This document shows positions 20,839 to 30,361 of a DNA stretch of 64,000 nucleotides, in pieces. The translations under genes were made by a program, and so were the position numbers. Within the stretch, counting starts at the first letter, position 1; each line of letters begins with the position of its first letter. The stretch comes from Micromonospora sp. LH3U1 (lineage in GTDB: Bacteria; Actinomycetota; Actinomycetes; Mycobacteriales; Micromonosporaceae): positions 3,471,501 through 3,535,500 of the forward strand of contig NZ_CP116936.1 in NCBI RefSeq assembly GCF_028475105.1. The letters are read 5' to 3'. Below the pieces are notes generated by a model. It saw only the letters and a list, made by a program, of their open reading frames with translations, was not told where the DNA came from and ran no database searches.

Positions 20839-21660
20839 GTGGCCATGCAGTTCTACGCCTCGCCCGAACAGATCATGCGTGACCGCTCCGAGTTGGCCCG
20901 TAAGGGCATTGCTCGGGGGCGCAGCGCCGTGGTCCTGAGCTACTCCGGCGGGGTGCTCTTCGTCGCGGAGAACCTCTCCAGCGCCCTGCACAAGGTCAGT
21001 GAGATCTACGACCGGATCGGCTTCGCCGCGGTCGGCCGTTACAACGAGTTCGAGAATCTCCGTCGGGCCGGCGTGCGAATGGCCGACCTGAACGGGCTCA
21101 GCTACGACCGCCGGGACGTCACCGGTCGGGCCCTGGCCAACGCGTTCGCACAGACCCTGGGCGCGATCTTCACCGAGCAGTCGAAGCCGTTCGAGGTGGA
21201 GATCTGCGTGGCGGAGGTCGGGGCCACGGCCGCCGACGACGAGTTGTACAGGCTCACCTACGACGGCTCGGTCAACGACGAGCCTGGGCGGATGGCGATG
21301 GGCGGTCAGGCTGAGGCCATCACCGGTGTGCTGAAGTCCAACCACCGGCCGGACATGTCGCTCGGCGAAGCGGTCCAGGTCGCGGTGCAGGCACTGAGCA
21401 GCGTCGGCGGGGAGGGCGGTGCCGCCCGGACGATCGCCGCGAACCAGCTTGAGGTCGCGGTGCTGGATCGTCAGCGGGTCGGCCGGACGTTCCGGCGGAT
21501 CACCGGTGCGGCGCTGACCGCGCTGTTGGATGGGAAGGCTGCACCGCCGGCGAGTGACCTGCCGGACACGCCGAGCGTGCCGACCGGGGACGCGGGTAAG
21601 CCGACCAGTTCGGCGGGCTCGGCCGACCTGGAGGATCGGCCGGGGCAGGCCGACAGCTGA
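20839..21660 (+). CDS. prcA: 20S proteasome alpha subunit PrcA
   Basis: 273-aa subunit of the outer proteasome rings. [20 protein letters not shown] is the gate-forming N-terminus that binds the GQYL tail of Mpa; [20 protein letters not shown] and [19 protein letters not shown] are typical core segments. A disordered Pro/Ser/Thr/Asp tail of about 45 residues follows the core. GTG 20839 is favoured by AAGGAGAA 8 nt upstream; ATG 20845 is the alternative. It is 61 nt after prcB in one operon and ends at a strong terminator. Confidence 0.98.
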   Translation: MAMQFYASPEQIMRDRSELARKGIARGRSAVVLSYSGGVLFVAENLSSALHKVSEIYDRIGFAAVGRYNEFENLRRAGVRMADLNGLSYDRRDVTGRALANAFAQTLGAIFTEQSKPFEVEICVAEVGATAADDELYRLTYDGSVNDEPGRMAMGGQAEAITGVLKSNHRPDMSLGEAVQVAVQALSSVGGEGGAARTIAANQLEVAVLDRQRVGRTFRRITGAALTALLDGKAAPPASDLPDTPSVPTGDAGKPTSSAGSADLEDRPGQADS

Positions 21661-21672
21661 TCGTGTGACAAA

Positions 21673-21706
21673 AGCGTCGGGGACCGCAGGTGCGGTCCCC
21701 GACGCT
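21673..21706. terminator. Bidirectional terminator between prcA and the glycan operon
   Basis: A 16-bp perfect stem, AGCGTCGGGGACCGCA at 21673-21688 and its complement at 21691-21706, with a minimal GG between. It is followed by CGTGTTTG on the plus strand and preceded by AAA. It separates convergent prcA and a glycosyltransferase gene. Confidence 0.85.
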
Positions 21707-21723
21707 CGTGTTTGCGGGCCGGG

Positions 21724-22752
21724 TCAGCGGCGCTGGAGCAGGGGCCGGGCGAGGGCCCAGTAGCCGGCGGCGACCGCGTTGAACACGCCCATTCCGGGGG
21801 GCGAGTCGACGTTCGACGGGGCGACCCGGGCGGTCATCAGCTCGGCGATCACCCCGTCGGGCACGGTGCGTTCGGCCTGGAGTTGACGGCGGCGGGCACC
21901 GACCCAGGACCGGTTGCTCCACAGCCAACCCCAGCCGCGGGTCTTCTGCCGGGTCCAACCGCCGGCGAGCGCGGCGGCGAGCATGGCGGCCTCGGTGAGC
22001 AGCAGCATCGGGGCGAGCACCACCAGCGTCCGGGTCTGGTACGCGGTGAGCAGGGTGACCAGCCGGTTGCGTTCCACCAGGTAGAGCTTCAGGTCGTTGC
22101 GGGAAAACTCGTAGTGGTGGCGCACGACGGCGTCGGGAACGTACTCCAGGCGCAGGCCGCGTTGCCAGAGCCGCAGGCTGAGCTCGGTGTCCTCGTGGTA
22201 GGCGAAGTACTCGGCGGCGAAGCCGTCGAGCTCCTGCCACCGCTGGCGGCTGATCACGAAGCAGCAGCCGCTGAGCGACGGCACGCTGGTGCGTACGGCG
22301 TGGGCGGTGGCCGGCTCGCCGTTGCCGCCGGCCCAGGACAGCCCGGTGAAGTGCAGCGGGTTGCCGGAGGTGTTGATCAGCTCGGGAGTGTCGGCGAGCC
22401 GGATGGAGGCCATCGCGGCGCCGACGCCCGGTTCGGCGGCGACCGCGACCGTCTTCGCGAGGGCGTCGGGTGCGACGATGGCGTCGGAGTTGACGAAGGC
22501 GAGCCAGTCTCCGGTGGCCTCGGCGGCGCCGACCCGGCAGCCGCCGGAGTAGCCGGTGTTCTGTTCGGGGCGGACCACCCGGACCTGGGGGAAGCCCTTG
22601 ACGACGTCGATGCCGTCGCCGGTGCAACCGTTGTCGACGACAACCAGCTCGATGTCGATGTCGGTGCTGGCCAGGACGGCCCGGGCGGCGTCGACCAGGT
22701 ACGGCTCGGCGCCGTAGGCGAGCATTACCGCGGTCACCTGTGGGCGGGTCAT
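21724..22752 (-). CDS. Family 2 glycosyltransferase (rhamnosyltransferase-like)
   Basis: 342-aa GT-A enzyme: VTAVMLAYGAEPYL opens the fold, VVVDNGCTGDG binds the nucleotide, and LAFVNSDAIV is the DXD-like site. FAYHEDTELSLRLWQRG is the family's conserved acceptor-side motif. A hydrophobic stretch at about 245-270 suggests membrane contact. GT2 proteins with this ED-x-ELSLR motif often transfer rhamnose or related sugars, in keeping with the dTDP-rhamnose genes in the same operon. It is the last gene of a six-gene unit and overlaps the flippase gene by 4 nt (ATGA). Confidence 0.88.
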   Translation of the reverse strand: MTRPQVTAVMLAYGAEPYLVDAARAVLASTDIDIELVVVDNGCTGDGIDVVKGFPQVRVVRPEQNTGYSGGCRVGAAEATGDWLAFVNSDAIVAPDALAKTVAVAAEPGVGAAMASIRLADTPELINTSGNPLHFTGLSWAGGNGEPATAHAVRTSVPSLSGCCFVISRQRWQELDGFAAEYFAYHEDTELSLRLWQRGLRLEYVPDAVVRHHYEFSRNDLKLYLVERNRLVTLLTAYQTRTLVVLAPMLLLTEAAMLAAALAGGWTRQKTRGWGWLWSNRSWVGARRRQLQAERTVPDGVIAELMTARVAPSNVDSPPGMGVFNAVAAGYWALARPLLQRR

Positions 22753-24059
22753 CGGATGCCTCCGGATACGGCAGGGGCGACGGCCTCGGCGAGCGGCCGG
22801 GTGGGGGTGGGGCTGCGGCGGACGCCGCCGCGGAGCAGCACCGCCATGGTGACGGCGACGACGGCGGAGCCGATGGCGTAGGCCAGCTCGACCCGGAGGA
22901 TCACCGGGGCCGGGAGCAGCGTCACGATGATCAGGGCGGCGACGCCGACAACCCAGGCGAGGGCCTGGGCACGATGCCGGTCGAGGGCGAGCAGGGCCTG
23001 GCCGAGCACCATCGCCCAGAGGTAGGCGAGGGTGGCGGCGGCCAGCCAGGCGAAGTCGCCGTGGCCGAGGACGTCGGGGGCGTCGAAGAGGGTGCCGACC
23101 AGCCAGGGGCCGAGCAGCACGGCGCCGACGGCCCCTGTGAGGCCTAGTGCGGTGACGATGCCGAGCGCCCGGCGCAGCAGGCTGTGGAAGCCGGCCTGGT
23201 CGCCGGTGGTGGCGGTGGTGGCCAGGCCGGGCAGCAGTGACGCCTGCATCGAGCCGAAGACGAACAGGGGGATGCGGACCAGCACGAGGGCGGAGAGCAG
23301 CGCGCCGGCGGCCGCGGTGTCGGAGGGGGCGAGCAGCTGCAGGTTGATCACGCCGACGTTCACCACGACCTGGGAGAGCAGGCTGGATGCGGTGAGCAGC
23401 CCGAGGCCGCGCAGGAGGGTGGCCCAGGCGACCGGTGGGCCGCCGCCGATGGCGCGCAGCACCGGCGGCAGGGTGAGCAGGACGCTGGCCAGCGGGGCGG
23501 CGACGAGCACGACGCCGTACCAGACGGGGGAGGTCACGCCGGCCAGCCCGAGCACGGCGACCATGACGATGCGCAGTCCGCCGTCGATACCGAGTTGGGT
23601 GCCGTACCAGGGGAACAGTTGCAGGCCGGAGAGGACACCGCGGGTGGCGTAGGCGACGGCCATCGCGGCGAGCGCGCCGACGAGCACGGTGACCATGGTG
23701 CCGTCGCCGTGGAAGAGGTGGTCGGCGAGGAGCTGGCGGCCGGCGGTGACGGCCAGCACCAGCACGGCGAGCATCGCGGCGGCGACGGTAACGCCCCGGG
23801 CCAGCACCGGCCCGGGGGGCAGCCCCTGGCTGTGCCGGGCGGCGACGACCCGGGCGACCTCTTGCTCGATCGGCATGAACACGCCGATGCCGAGGGTGAA
23901 CACGATCGACCAGAGCACCGACAGGCGGTTGTAGTCGGCCCCGCTGAGGCTGTGGCCGGCGACGGCGAGGTGGACGTAGGAGGCGAGGCCAAGAAGACCC
24001 AGCCCGGCACCAACAGCGATGGTGCCGGGCGGGATCAGGCGCAGCAGACGGCGGATCAC
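22749..24059 (-). CDS. Polysaccharide flippase-like membrane protein
   Basis: 436 residues with about 12 membrane helices and few charged residues, the pattern of MOP/Wzx-type exporters of lipid-linked oligosaccharides. The N-terminus, RLLRLIPPGTIAVGAGLGLL, leads straight into helix 1, and a conserved-looking FMPIEQEVARVVAARHSQG loop follows helix 2. It would move the rhamnose-containing product across the cytoplasmic membrane. It overlaps its neighbours by 4 nt on both sides. MurJ-type lipid II flippase is less likely given the setting. Confidence 0.82.
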   Translation of the reverse strand: MIRRLLRLIPPGTIAVGAGLGLLGLASYVHLAVAGHSLSGADYNRLSVLWSIVFTLGIGVFMPIEQEVARVVAARHSQGLPPGPVLARGVTVAAAMLAVLVLAVTAGRQLLADHLFHGDGTMVTVLVGALAAMAVAYATRGVLSGLQLFPWYGTQLGIDGGLRIVMVAVLGLAGVTSPVWYGVVLVAAPLASVLLTLPPVLRAIGGGPPVAWATLLRGLGLLTASSLLSQVVVNVGVINLQLLAPSDTAAAGALLSALVLVRIPLFVFGSMQASLLPGLATTATTGDQAGFHSLLRRALGIVTALGLTGAVGAVLLGPWLVGTLFDAPDVLGHGDFAWLAAATLAYLWAMVLGQALLALDRHRAQALAWVVGVAALIIVTLLPAPVILRVELAYAIGSAVVAVTMAVLLRGGVRRSPTPTRPLAEAVAPAVSGGIR

Positions 24060-24757
24060 CGGCGAATGAGCGCCAGCGTGAGGACGGCGAACGCGCGACC
24101 GAGGTAGATCATCGCCCGGGCGGGGGAGTGGCTGGGCGTGCCGGCCATCCGCTTGCGCATGGCGACCGGCACCTGCCGGATGCGGTAACCGCGGCGGGCG
24201 GTGTGCACCAGGGTCTCCACCGTGTCGCCGAGGTACTCGGCCGGGTACCAGGTGGCGAACATCTCGATGACCCGCCGGTTGGCGGCCCGGAAGCCGGAGG
24301 TGGTGTCGGTGAGTTTGGTGTGGGCGACCCGGGACAGCACGGCGGAGAGCATCACCATGGCCCAGCGGCGGGGGCCGCGGACGTTGTAGTCACCCTCACC
24401 GGCGAACCGTGCCCCGATGACCAGGTCGTTGTCCTCGAGCAGGTCGACGAGTTTCGGGACGTACCGGGGGTCGTGCTGGCCGTCGGCGTCGATCTGGATG
24501 GCCACGTCGTAGTCGTGGTCGCGGGCGTAGCGGTAGCCGAGGCGCATGGCGCCGCCGACGCCGAGGTTGTACGGCAGTTTGGCGACGCGGGCACCGGCGG
24601 CGGCGGCGACGGCCGCCGTGCGGTCGGTGGAGCCGTCGTCGACGACGAGGACGTCGACGCTGGGCAGCTCACCGCGGACCTCGCCGACGACGTCGGCGAT
24701 GGAACCCGACTCGTTGAGGGCCGGGATGATGATCAAGGTGCGCTTGCCGTTAACCAT
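24056..24757 (-). CDS. Polyprenyl-phosphate glycosyltransferase, DPM1-like (GT2)
   Basis: 233-aa GT2 enzyme. LIIIPALNESGSIADVV and VDVLVVDDGSTDRTAAVA form the nucleotide-binding half, and IQIDADGQHDPRYVP is the catalytic DXD region. GFRAANRRVIEMF is typical of dolichyl/polyprenyl-phosphate mannosyl- or glucosyltransferases. It has no C-terminal membrane helices; the adjacent DUF2304 protein may anchor it, a pairing common in actinobacteria and archaea. It overlaps DUF2304 by 8 nt and the flippase by 4 nt. Confidence 0.9.
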   Translation of the reverse strand: MVNGKRTLIIIPALNESGSIADVVGEVRGELPSVDVLVVDDGSTDRTAAVAAAAGARVAKLPYNLGVGGAMRLGYRYARDHDYDVAIQIDADGQHDPRYVPKLVDLLEDNDLVIGARFAGEGDYNVRGPRRWAMVMLSAVLSRVAHTKLTDTTSGFRAANRRVIEMFATWYPAEYLGDTVETLVHTARRGYRIRQVPVAMRKRMAGTPSHSPARAMIYLGRAFAVLTLALIRR

Positions 24758-25121
24758 CGGTGGACACCAGTTCGTCTCGGGCTGCCCGGTCCGCGTCGAT
24801 CTCTGCGCGGAGCAGGGCGAAGTCTTCGGCCAGGGTGCGGGTCTCTTCTTCCAGTGCGCTGACCTCCCAGCTCAGGTGCACGCACACGAGCAGCAGGAAG
24901 ACGATGCCGAGGAAGAGCACCAGGCTGACACCGGAGGCGACGCCGAGGAGCCCGGCGACGTTGTCGAGCAGCCGGGGGAACAGGGACAGCGGGATCACGA
25001 CGACCAGTACGGCGAGCCAGAGCATGCCGTACTTCTCGCGCAGCTGACGGCGGCGCAGCAACTCGACGATGGTGCCGAGGAGCAGCAGGCCGGTCAGGCC
25101 GGTGACGAGGGTGAGCTTCAT
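24750..25121 (-). CDS. DUF2304 membrane protein
   Basis: 123-aa protein with three membrane helices (about 4-22, 35-55, 65-90). KYGMLWLAVLVVVIPLSLFP is the DUF2304 hallmark, and a C-terminal cytoplasmic helix (LEEETRTLAEDFALLRAEID) looks coiled-coil. DUF2304 genes usually sit beside DPM1-like glycosyltransferases, as here, and may tether them to the membrane. ATG 25121 overlaps the rmlD stop (ATGA). Confidence 0.88.
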   Translation of the reverse strand: MKLTLVTGLTGLLLLGTIVELLRRRQLREKYGMLWLAVLVVVIPLSLFPRLLDNVAGLLGVASGVSLVLFLGIVFLLLVCVHLSWEVSALEEETRTLAEDFALLRAEIDADRAARDELVSTDG

Positions 25122-26005
25122 GCGACCTTCCACGGGGCGGGTGGAGCGGGGGAGGCGAACGCGTCAACCAGGGCGCTGTGCCAGTCCGGAAGCGGCGGCA
25201 GACCCGCGGCTGCCCATCGGCTGTGCCCTAGCACACTGTACGCAGGCCGGGGGGCGGGACGCGGATACCGGTCGCTGGTGGTGGGTCGGATCCGGTCCGG
25301 GTCCAACCCGGCCAGCGTGAACGCCGCGCGGGCCAACCCGTACCAGGTCGTCTGTCCGGCGCAGGTGCCGTGGTAGACGCCGGGCGCCGCGTGACCGGCC
25401 AGTGCCGCGTCGGCGAGCGCGACCAGCCGCTCGGCGAGCGTGTGGGACCAGGTGGGCTGGCCGTGCTGGTCGTCGACCACGTCGAGGTGCTCGCGCTGGG
25501 TGGCGAGCCGGAGCATGGTGGCCACGAAGTTCGGGCCGTGCGCGCCGTACAGCCAGGCGGTGCGGACGACGTACCCGTTGTCGGGCAGCAGCCGCGCGAC
25601 AGCCTGTTCACCGGCCAGCTTGCCGCGGCCGTACGCGTTGACCGGCGCGGTGGGCGCGTCCTCCGGGTAGGGGGTGTGCGCGTCCCCCGCGAGGACGTAG
25701 TCGGTGGAGACCTGGATCAGTCGCGCGCCGCTGGTCGCGCACGCCGTGGCGAGGTTGGCCGTGCCGCCGCCGTTGATGGCGGTGGCCGCCGCCTCGTCGG
25801 TCTCGGCGCCGTCGACGTTGGTCCACGCCGCCGCGTTGATCACGACGTCGTGGCCGGCCACCGCGCTGAGGGCCGCGGCGGGGTCGGTGATGTCCAGGTC
25901 GGCCCGGGTGGCGGCGGTCACCTTGAGGTCGGGCCGAGTCGCCAGGACGGCGACCAGGTCCTTCCCGAGCATCCCGCCGGCGCCGGTGACGAGCACTCGG
26001 CTCAT
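25118..26005 (-). CDS. rfbD: dTDP-4-dehydrorhamnose reductase RmlD
   Basis: 295-aa extended SDR enzyme, the last step of dTDP-L-rhamnose synthesis (NAD(P)H reduction at C4). Cofactor motif VLVTGAGGMLGKDL, VSTDYVLAG before the active site, and the catalytic Y-x3-K in NAYGRGKLAGE. The substrate region YGAHGPNFVATMLRLA follows. The start at 26005 overlaps the rmlB stop by 4 nt, within a continuously overlapping operon. Confidence 0.95.
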   Translation of the reverse strand: MSRVLVTGAGGMLGKDLVAVLATRPDLKVTAATRADLDITDPAAALSAVAGHDVVINAAAWTNVDGAETDEAAATAINGGGTANLATACATSGARLIQVSTDYVLAGDAHTPYPEDAPTAPVNAYGRGKLAGEQAVARLLPDNGYVVRTAWLYGAHGPNFVATMLRLATQREHLDVVDDQHGQPTWSHTLAERLVALADAALAGHAAPGVYHGTCAGQTTWYGLARAAFTLAGLDPDRIRPTTSDRYPRPAPRPAYSVLGHSRWAAAGLPPLPDWHSALVDAFASPAPPAPWKVA

Positions 26006-27003
26006 GCGGTCGGGGCCGACTTCAGAGGCTCCCACCAGGCCCGGTTCTCCTGGTACCAGCGAACCGTCTCGGCGAGGCCGCGGTCCAGGTCGATGCTCGG
26101 GGCGTACCCCAGCTCTTCGCTGATCTTGGAAATGTCCAGCGAGTAGCGGCGGTCGTGGCCCTTGCGGTCGGCGACCGGGACGACCCGGTCCCAGCCGGCG
26201 CCGCACGCCTCGAGCAGTTGGCCGGTGAGCTCCTTGTTGGTCAGCTCGGTGCCGCCGCCGATGTTGTAGACCTCGCCGGGGCGGCCCTTCTGCTGAACCA
26301 GTGCGATGCCACGGCAGTGGTCGTGCACGTGCAGCCAGTCGCGGATGTTGCCGCCGTCGCCGTAGAGGGGGACAGTGCCGCCGTCGAGCAGGTTGGTGAC
26401 GAACAGCGGGATGACCTTCTCGGGGAACTGGTACGGGCCGTAGTTGTTGGAGCAGCGGGTGACGACCACGTCCATGCCGTGGGTGCGGTGGTACGACAGG
26501 GCGAGCAGGTCCGAGCCGGCCTTGGACGCCGAGTACGGCGAGTTCGGGGCGAGCGGCCAGGTCTCGGTCCAGGAGCCCTCGTCGATCGAGCCGTAGACCT
26601 CGTCGGTGGAGACGTGCACGAATCGACCGGTGCCGTGCCGCAGCGCGGCGTCGAGCAGCGTCTGGGTGCCCAGCACGTTGGTGGTGACGAACGGCGCGGC
26701 GCCGGCGATGGACCGGTCGACGTGCGATTCGGCGGCGAAGTGCACGATCACGTCGTGCTCGGCGACGACCTCGTCGACCACGACCGGGTCGCAGATGTCG
26801 CCCTGCACGAACCGTAGCCGCGGGTCGTCGCGAACGGGCTCGAGGTTGGCCAGGTTGCCCGAGTAGGTCAGCTTGTCGAGCACGGTCACGACCGCCGGCT
26901 CGATCGGGGGTACGCCGTCGGCACTGCCGAGGGGCTTGCCCAGCAGCAGGCGAACGTACTCTGACCCGATGAATCCGGCTCCGCCGGTGACGAGGATCCT
27001 CAC
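26002..27003 (-). CDS. rfbB: dTDP-glucose 4,6-dehydratase RmlB
   Basis: 333-aa extended SDR. VTGGAGFIGSEYVR binds NAD; HFAAESHVDRSI and VSTDEVYGSI are RmlB signatures; the catalytic Tyr-Lys is in YSASKAGSDLLALSYHRT. It converts dTDP-glucose to dTDP-4-keto-6-deoxyglucose. First gene of the six-gene leftward operon. The GTG start has a TATACT box 9 nt upstream (27018-27013). It is divergent from rmlA across 86 nt, so the two rml halves are transcribed apart. Confidence 0.97.
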   Translation of the reverse strand: MRILVTGGAGFIGSEYVRLLLGKPLGSADGVPPIEPAVVTVLDKLTYSGNLANLEPVRDDPRLRFVQGDICDPVVVDEVVAEHDVIVHFAAESHVDRSIAGAAPFVTTNVLGTQTLLDAALRHGTGRFVHVSTDEVYGSIDEGSWTETWPLAPNSPYSASKAGSDLLALSYHRTHGMDVVVTRCSNNYGPYQFPEKVIPLFVTNLLDGGTVPLYGDGGNIRDWLHVHDHCRGIALVQQKGRPGEVYNIGGGTELTNKELTGQLLEACGAGWDRVVPVADRKGHDRRYSLDISKISEELGYAPSIDLDRGLAETVRWYQENRAWWEPLKSAPTA

Positions 27004-27077
27004 GGGTCCGGAAGTATACGCGAGGTCCGGCGCAACTCCCGGGACACGACCCCCCGCACGTTCCGTGTCCGTGCCGC

Positions 27078-27083
27078 TAGGCT
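27078..27083 (+). promoter_or_regulatory. -10 box of leaderless rmlA
   Basis: TAGGCT, 6 nt before the GTG start of rmlA. This spacing would place the transcription start on the start codon. Confidence 0.6.
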
Positions 27084-27089
27084 TCGCGG

Positions 27090-27977
27090 GTGCGTGGAAT
27101 CCTACTTGCTGGCGGCACCGGATCTCGGCTCTGGCCGATTACCCGGGCGGTGTCGAAGCAGCTGATGCCGGTCTTCGACAAGCCGATGGTCTATTACCCG
27201 CTCTCCACCCTGGTGATGTCCGGGGTCAAGGAGATCCTGGTGATCACGACGCCGGACGACCAGGACCAGTTCCGTCGGCTGCTCGGCGACGGCAGCCAGT
27301 TCGGGCTGCGACTGGAGTACGTCAGCCAGGAGCGCCCGGAGGGCATCGCACAGGCGTTCATCCTCGGTGCGGACTTCATCGGCGCCGAGTCGGTCGCGCT
27401 GGTCCTCGGCGACAACATCTTCCACGGCGTGGGTCTGGGCCGGCAGCTCGCCGACCACGGTGACCCGATCGGTGGGCGGGTCTTCGCCTACCAGGTGGCC
27501 AACCCGCAGGAGTACGGCGTGGTCGACTTCGACGCCGCCGGTCGGGTGCTCTCGATCGAGGAGAAGCCGGCCCGGCCGAAGTCCCGCTACGCGGTGCCCG
27601 GCCTCTACTTCTACGACAACCGGGTCGTGGACATCGCCCGCAAGCTCACCCCGAGCGCCCGCGGCGAGCTGGAGATCACGGCGGTCAACGAGGCGTACCG
27701 GGAGATCGGGGAGCTGTCGGTGACGGTGCTGGATCGGGGCACCGCCTGGCTGGACACCGGCACGTTCACCTCGATGATGCAGGCCGCCGAGTTCGTCCGG
27801 GTGGTCGAGGAGCGGCAGGGTCTGAAGATCGGCTGTGTCGAGGAGGTCGCCTGGCGGGCTGGCCTGATCGACGACGCGCAACTGCGCGCGCTCGCCGAGC
27901 CGCTGACCAAGAGCGGTTACGGCGACTACCTGCTGGGTCTGCTGGCCGACAACGACGGCACGCAGGCCGGCCGATGA
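27090..27977 (+). CDS. rfbA: Glucose-1-phosphate thymidylyltransferase RmlA
   Basis: 295-aa nucleotidyltransferase making dTDP-glucose, the first step of dTDP-rhamnose synthesis. [17 protein letters not shown] is the nucleotide-binding loop, [17 protein letters not shown] follows, and [20 protein letters not shown] is the sugar-phosphate site. GTG 27090 is leaderless. Its stop overlaps rmlC (ATGA). Confidence 0.97.
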   Translation: MRGILLAGGTGSRLWPITRAVSKQLMPVFDKPMVYYPLSTLVMSGVKEILVITTPDDQDQFRRLLGDGSQFGLRLEYVSQERPEGIAQAFILGADFIGAESVALVLGDNIFHGVGLGRQLADHGDPIGGRVFAYQVANPQEYGVVDFDAAGRVLSIEEKPARPKSRYAVPGLYFYDNRVVDIARKLTPSARGELEITAVNEAYREIGELSVTVLDRGTAWLDTGTFTSMMQAAEFVRVVEERQGLKIGCVEEVAWRAGLIDDAQLRALAEPLTKSGYGDYLLGLLADNDGTQAGR

Positions 27978-28597
27978 AGATCCGGGAGCTGAGCATCGAG
28001 GGCGCCTGGGAGATCACCCCCCAGCAGCACGGCGACCCGCGCGGCATGTTCATGGAGTGGTACCGCTTCGACCACCTCGCCGAGGCGGTGGGGCATCCGC
28101 TGCGGCTGGCCCAGGCCAACCTGTCGGTGTCCGCGCGTGGCGTGGTGCGCGGCATCCACTTCGCCGACGTCCCGCCCGGGCAGGCCAAGTACGTGACCTG
28201 TGTGCGCGGTGCGGTCCTCGACGTGATCGTGGACCTGCGGGTGGGCTCGCCGACCTTCGGCCGCTGGGAGGGCGTCCGGCTGGACGACACCGACCGTCGG
28301 GCCGTCTACCTGAGCGAGGGGCTGGGGCACGGGTTCTGCGCATTGACCGACGACGCGACGCTGAGCTACCTCTGCTCGGCCACCTACAACCCGACCGGTG
28401 AGCACGCGGTGCACCCGTTGGACGAGGAGTTGGGCATCGAGTGGCCCGCCGACGTCCCGCTGCTGTCCGCGCGCGACGACGCCGCGCCGACTCTGGCGCA
28501 GGCCCGCGAGCGTGGCCTGCTGCCGGAGTACGAGAGCTGCCGGCGGTTCGTGGCGAGCCTCGGCCCGGACGGAATGTCGCACTCAACCGGTATGTGA
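27974..28597 (+). CDS. rfbC: dTDP-4-dehydrorhamnose 3,5-epimerase RmlC
   Basis: 207-aa cupin-fold epimerase. [20 protein letters not shown] carries the catalytic His, [20 protein letters not shown] the core strands, and [20 protein letters not shown] the C-terminal conserved part with the second half of the active site. It inverts C3 and C5 before reduction by RmlD. Translationally coupled to rmlA; the pair forms the rightward half of the rml set. Confidence 0.96.
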   Translation: MKIRELSIEGAWEITPQQHGDPRGMFMEWYRFDHLAEAVGHPLRLAQANLSVSARGVVRGIHFADVPPGQAKYVTCVRGAVLDVIVDLRVGSPTFGRWEGVRLDDTDRRAVYLSEGLGHGFCALTDDATLSYLCSATYNPTGEHAVHPLDEELGIEWPADVPLLSARDDAAPTLAQARERGLLPEYESCRRFVASLGPDGMSHSTGM

Positions 28598-28653
28598 ACG
28601 CGCTCGGGGCACGACCTGTGGTCTGACAGTGACGAACCGGGCCTCCGGGCGGC

Positions 28654-28659
28654 TAATGT
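28654..28659 (+). promoter_or_regulatory. -10 box of leaderless pafA
   Basis: TAATGT, 6 nt before the pafA ATG. pafA therefore has a promoter of its own, distinct from pup-prcBA and from rmlAC upstream. Confidence 0.6.
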
Positions 28660-28665
28660 CACACC

Positions 28666-30024
28666 ATGGAGCGGCGAATCTTCGGCCTCGAGACCGAGTA
28701 CGGCGTCACCTGCACCTATCGCGGGCAGCGGCGGCTGTCCCCGGACGAGGTCGCGCGGTATCTGTTCCGCCGCGTGGTGTCCTGGGGTCGGTCGAGCAAC
28801 GTCTTCCTGCGCAATGGGGCCCGGCTCTACCTGGACGTCGGGTCGCATCCGGAGTACGCGACACCGGAGTGCGACTCGGTGACCGATCTCGTCGCCCACG
28901 ACCGGGCCGGCGAGCGGATCCTGGAGGGCTTGCTCGTCGACGCGGAGAAGCGGCTGCACGACGAGGGCATCGCGGGTGAGATCTACCTGTTCAAGAACAA
29001 CACCGACTCGGCCGGCAACTCGTACGGCTGCCACGAGAACTACCTGGTCTCCCGGCACGGCGAGTTCGGTCGGCTCGCCGACGTGCTCATCCCGTTCCTG
29101 GTCACCCGGCAGTTGATCTGCGGGGCTGGCAAGGTCCTGCAAACCCCACGCGGCGCGGTCTACTGCCTCTCGCAGCGGGCCGAGCACATCTGGGAGGGCG
29201 TCTCCTCGGCGACCACCCGCAGCCGCCCGATCATCAACACCCGCGACGAGCCGCACGCCGACGCCGAGCGCTACCGGCGGCTGCACGTGATCGTCGGTGA
29301 CTCCAACATGAACGAGGTCACGACGCTGCTCAAGGTCGGCACGGCCGACATCGTGCTGCGGATGATCGAGGCCGGGGTGGTGATGCGCGACCTGTCCCTG
29401 GAGAACCCGATCCGGGCGATCCGGGAGGTGTCGCACGACATCACCGGCCGGCGCAAGGTCCGGTTGGCCTCCGGCAAGGAGGTCAGCGCGCTGGACATCC
29501 AGCAGGAATACCTGGCCAAGGCCACCGAGTTCGTCGAGCGCCGTGGCGGTGACCAGGCCGCCAAGCGGGTGGTCGAGCTGTGGGGCCGGGTGTTGAACGC
29601 GGTCGAGTCGGGCGACCTGGAGCCGGTCTCCCGGGAGATCGACTGGGTCAGCAAGTTGCGGCTGATCGAGCGTTACCAGCGCAAGCACGACCTGCCGCTG
29701 TCGCACCCCCGGGTGGCGCAGATGGATCTGGCCTACCACGACGTGCGCCGTGGCCGTGGCCTCTACGGGTTGCTGGAGCGCCGCGGCGAGGTCGACCGGG
29801 TGGCCACCGATCCGGAGATCTTCGAGGCCAAGGAGACCCCGCCGCAGACCACCCGGGCCCGGCTGCGGGGCGAGTTCATCCGGCACGCCCAGGAGAAGCG
29901 ACGGGACTTCACCGTCGACTGGGTGCACCTGAAGCTCAACGACCAGGCGCAGCGCACCGTGCTCTGCAAGGACCCGTTCCGGGCGTACGACGAGCGGGTG
30001 GAGCGGCTGATCGCCAGCATGTGA
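28666..30024 (+). CDS. pafA: Pup-protein ligase PafA
   Basis: 452-aa ligase that uses ATP to join the C-terminal Glu of Pup to substrate lysines. [10 protein letters not shown] at the N-terminus holds the Mg-binding Glu, [20 protein letters not shown] and [19 protein letters not shown] are active-site segments, and the long Dop-type loop is absent, which marks it as Paf[21 protein letters not shown] lies in the C-terminal domain. Paralogue of dop in the same window. About 7 kb of glycan genes separate it from prcBA. Orthologue of Rv2097c. Confidence 0.98.
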   Translation: MERRIFGLETEYGVTCTYRGQRRLSPDEVARYLFRRVVSWGRSSNVFLRNGARLYLDVGSHPEYATPECDSVTDLVAHDRAGERILEGLLVDAEKRLHDEGIAGEIYLFKNNTDSAGNSYGCHENYLVSRHGEFGRLADVLIPFLVTRQLICGAGKVLQTPRGAVYCLSQRAEHIWEGVSSATTRSRPIINTRDEPHADAERYRRLHVIVGDSNMNEVTTLLKVGTADIVLRMIEAGVVMRDLSLENPIRAIREVSHDITGRRKVRLASGKEVSALDIQQEYLAKATEFVERRGGDQAAKRVVELWGRVLNAVESGDLEPVSREIDWVSKLRLIERYQRKHDLPLSHPRVAQMDLAYHDVRRGRGLYGLLERRGEVDRVATDPEIFEAKETPPQTTRARLRGEFIRHAQEKRRDFTVDWVHLKLNDQAQRTVLCKDPFRAYDERVERLIASM

Positions 30025-30124
30025 CCGAGGTGTCGGCCCCGGCGGTGGTGTCCACCGGCGGGGCCGGCCGGCTCGGTGGGCTCAGCGGCCCGCTGGGCGA
30101 GCCGCCCGGTAAGCTGGGCGCGCC

Positions 30125-30319
30125 ATGACGACTTCTGGACCTTCCGACCGCTCCGAGCGGGGCACCGAGCGGCAGAACTGGGTCGAGCGCCGGCGGGAGA
30201 AGATCCGCGCCGAGGTCGACCGTAACCGGCGCGGTGAATACACGGTGCCGACGTGGGTGCTGGCCCTGGCGCTGGTGCTCATCGTGGGCGGCTGGCTAGC
30301 CCTGATCTTCCTCGCCTGA
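30125..30319 (+). CDS. Small tail-anchored membrane protein
   Basis: 64 residues: a charged N-terminal half (RSERGTERQNWVERRREKIR) and one C-terminal membrane helix (PTWVLALALVLIVGGWLALI). ATG 30125 has a TAAGCT box 9 nt upstream and no ribosome site, so a leaderless or short-leader mRNA is likely. Family not recognised. Its place between pafA and a DUF3866 gene hints at a conserved small companion, but no function can be given. Confidence 0.75.
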   Translation: MTTSGPSDRSERGTERQNWVERRREKIRAEVDRNRRGEYTVPTWVLALALVLIVGGWLALIFLA

Positions 30320-30361
30320 CCCCCGCCCCCGCGCCCACCCTGCCCCCGCCCCCCTGCTTGC

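Noticed and set aside
21724..28597. The rml block as a recent genomic island with mobility genes
   Set aside because: No integrase, transposase, tRNA or flanking direct repeat was found, and codon style matches the neighbours.
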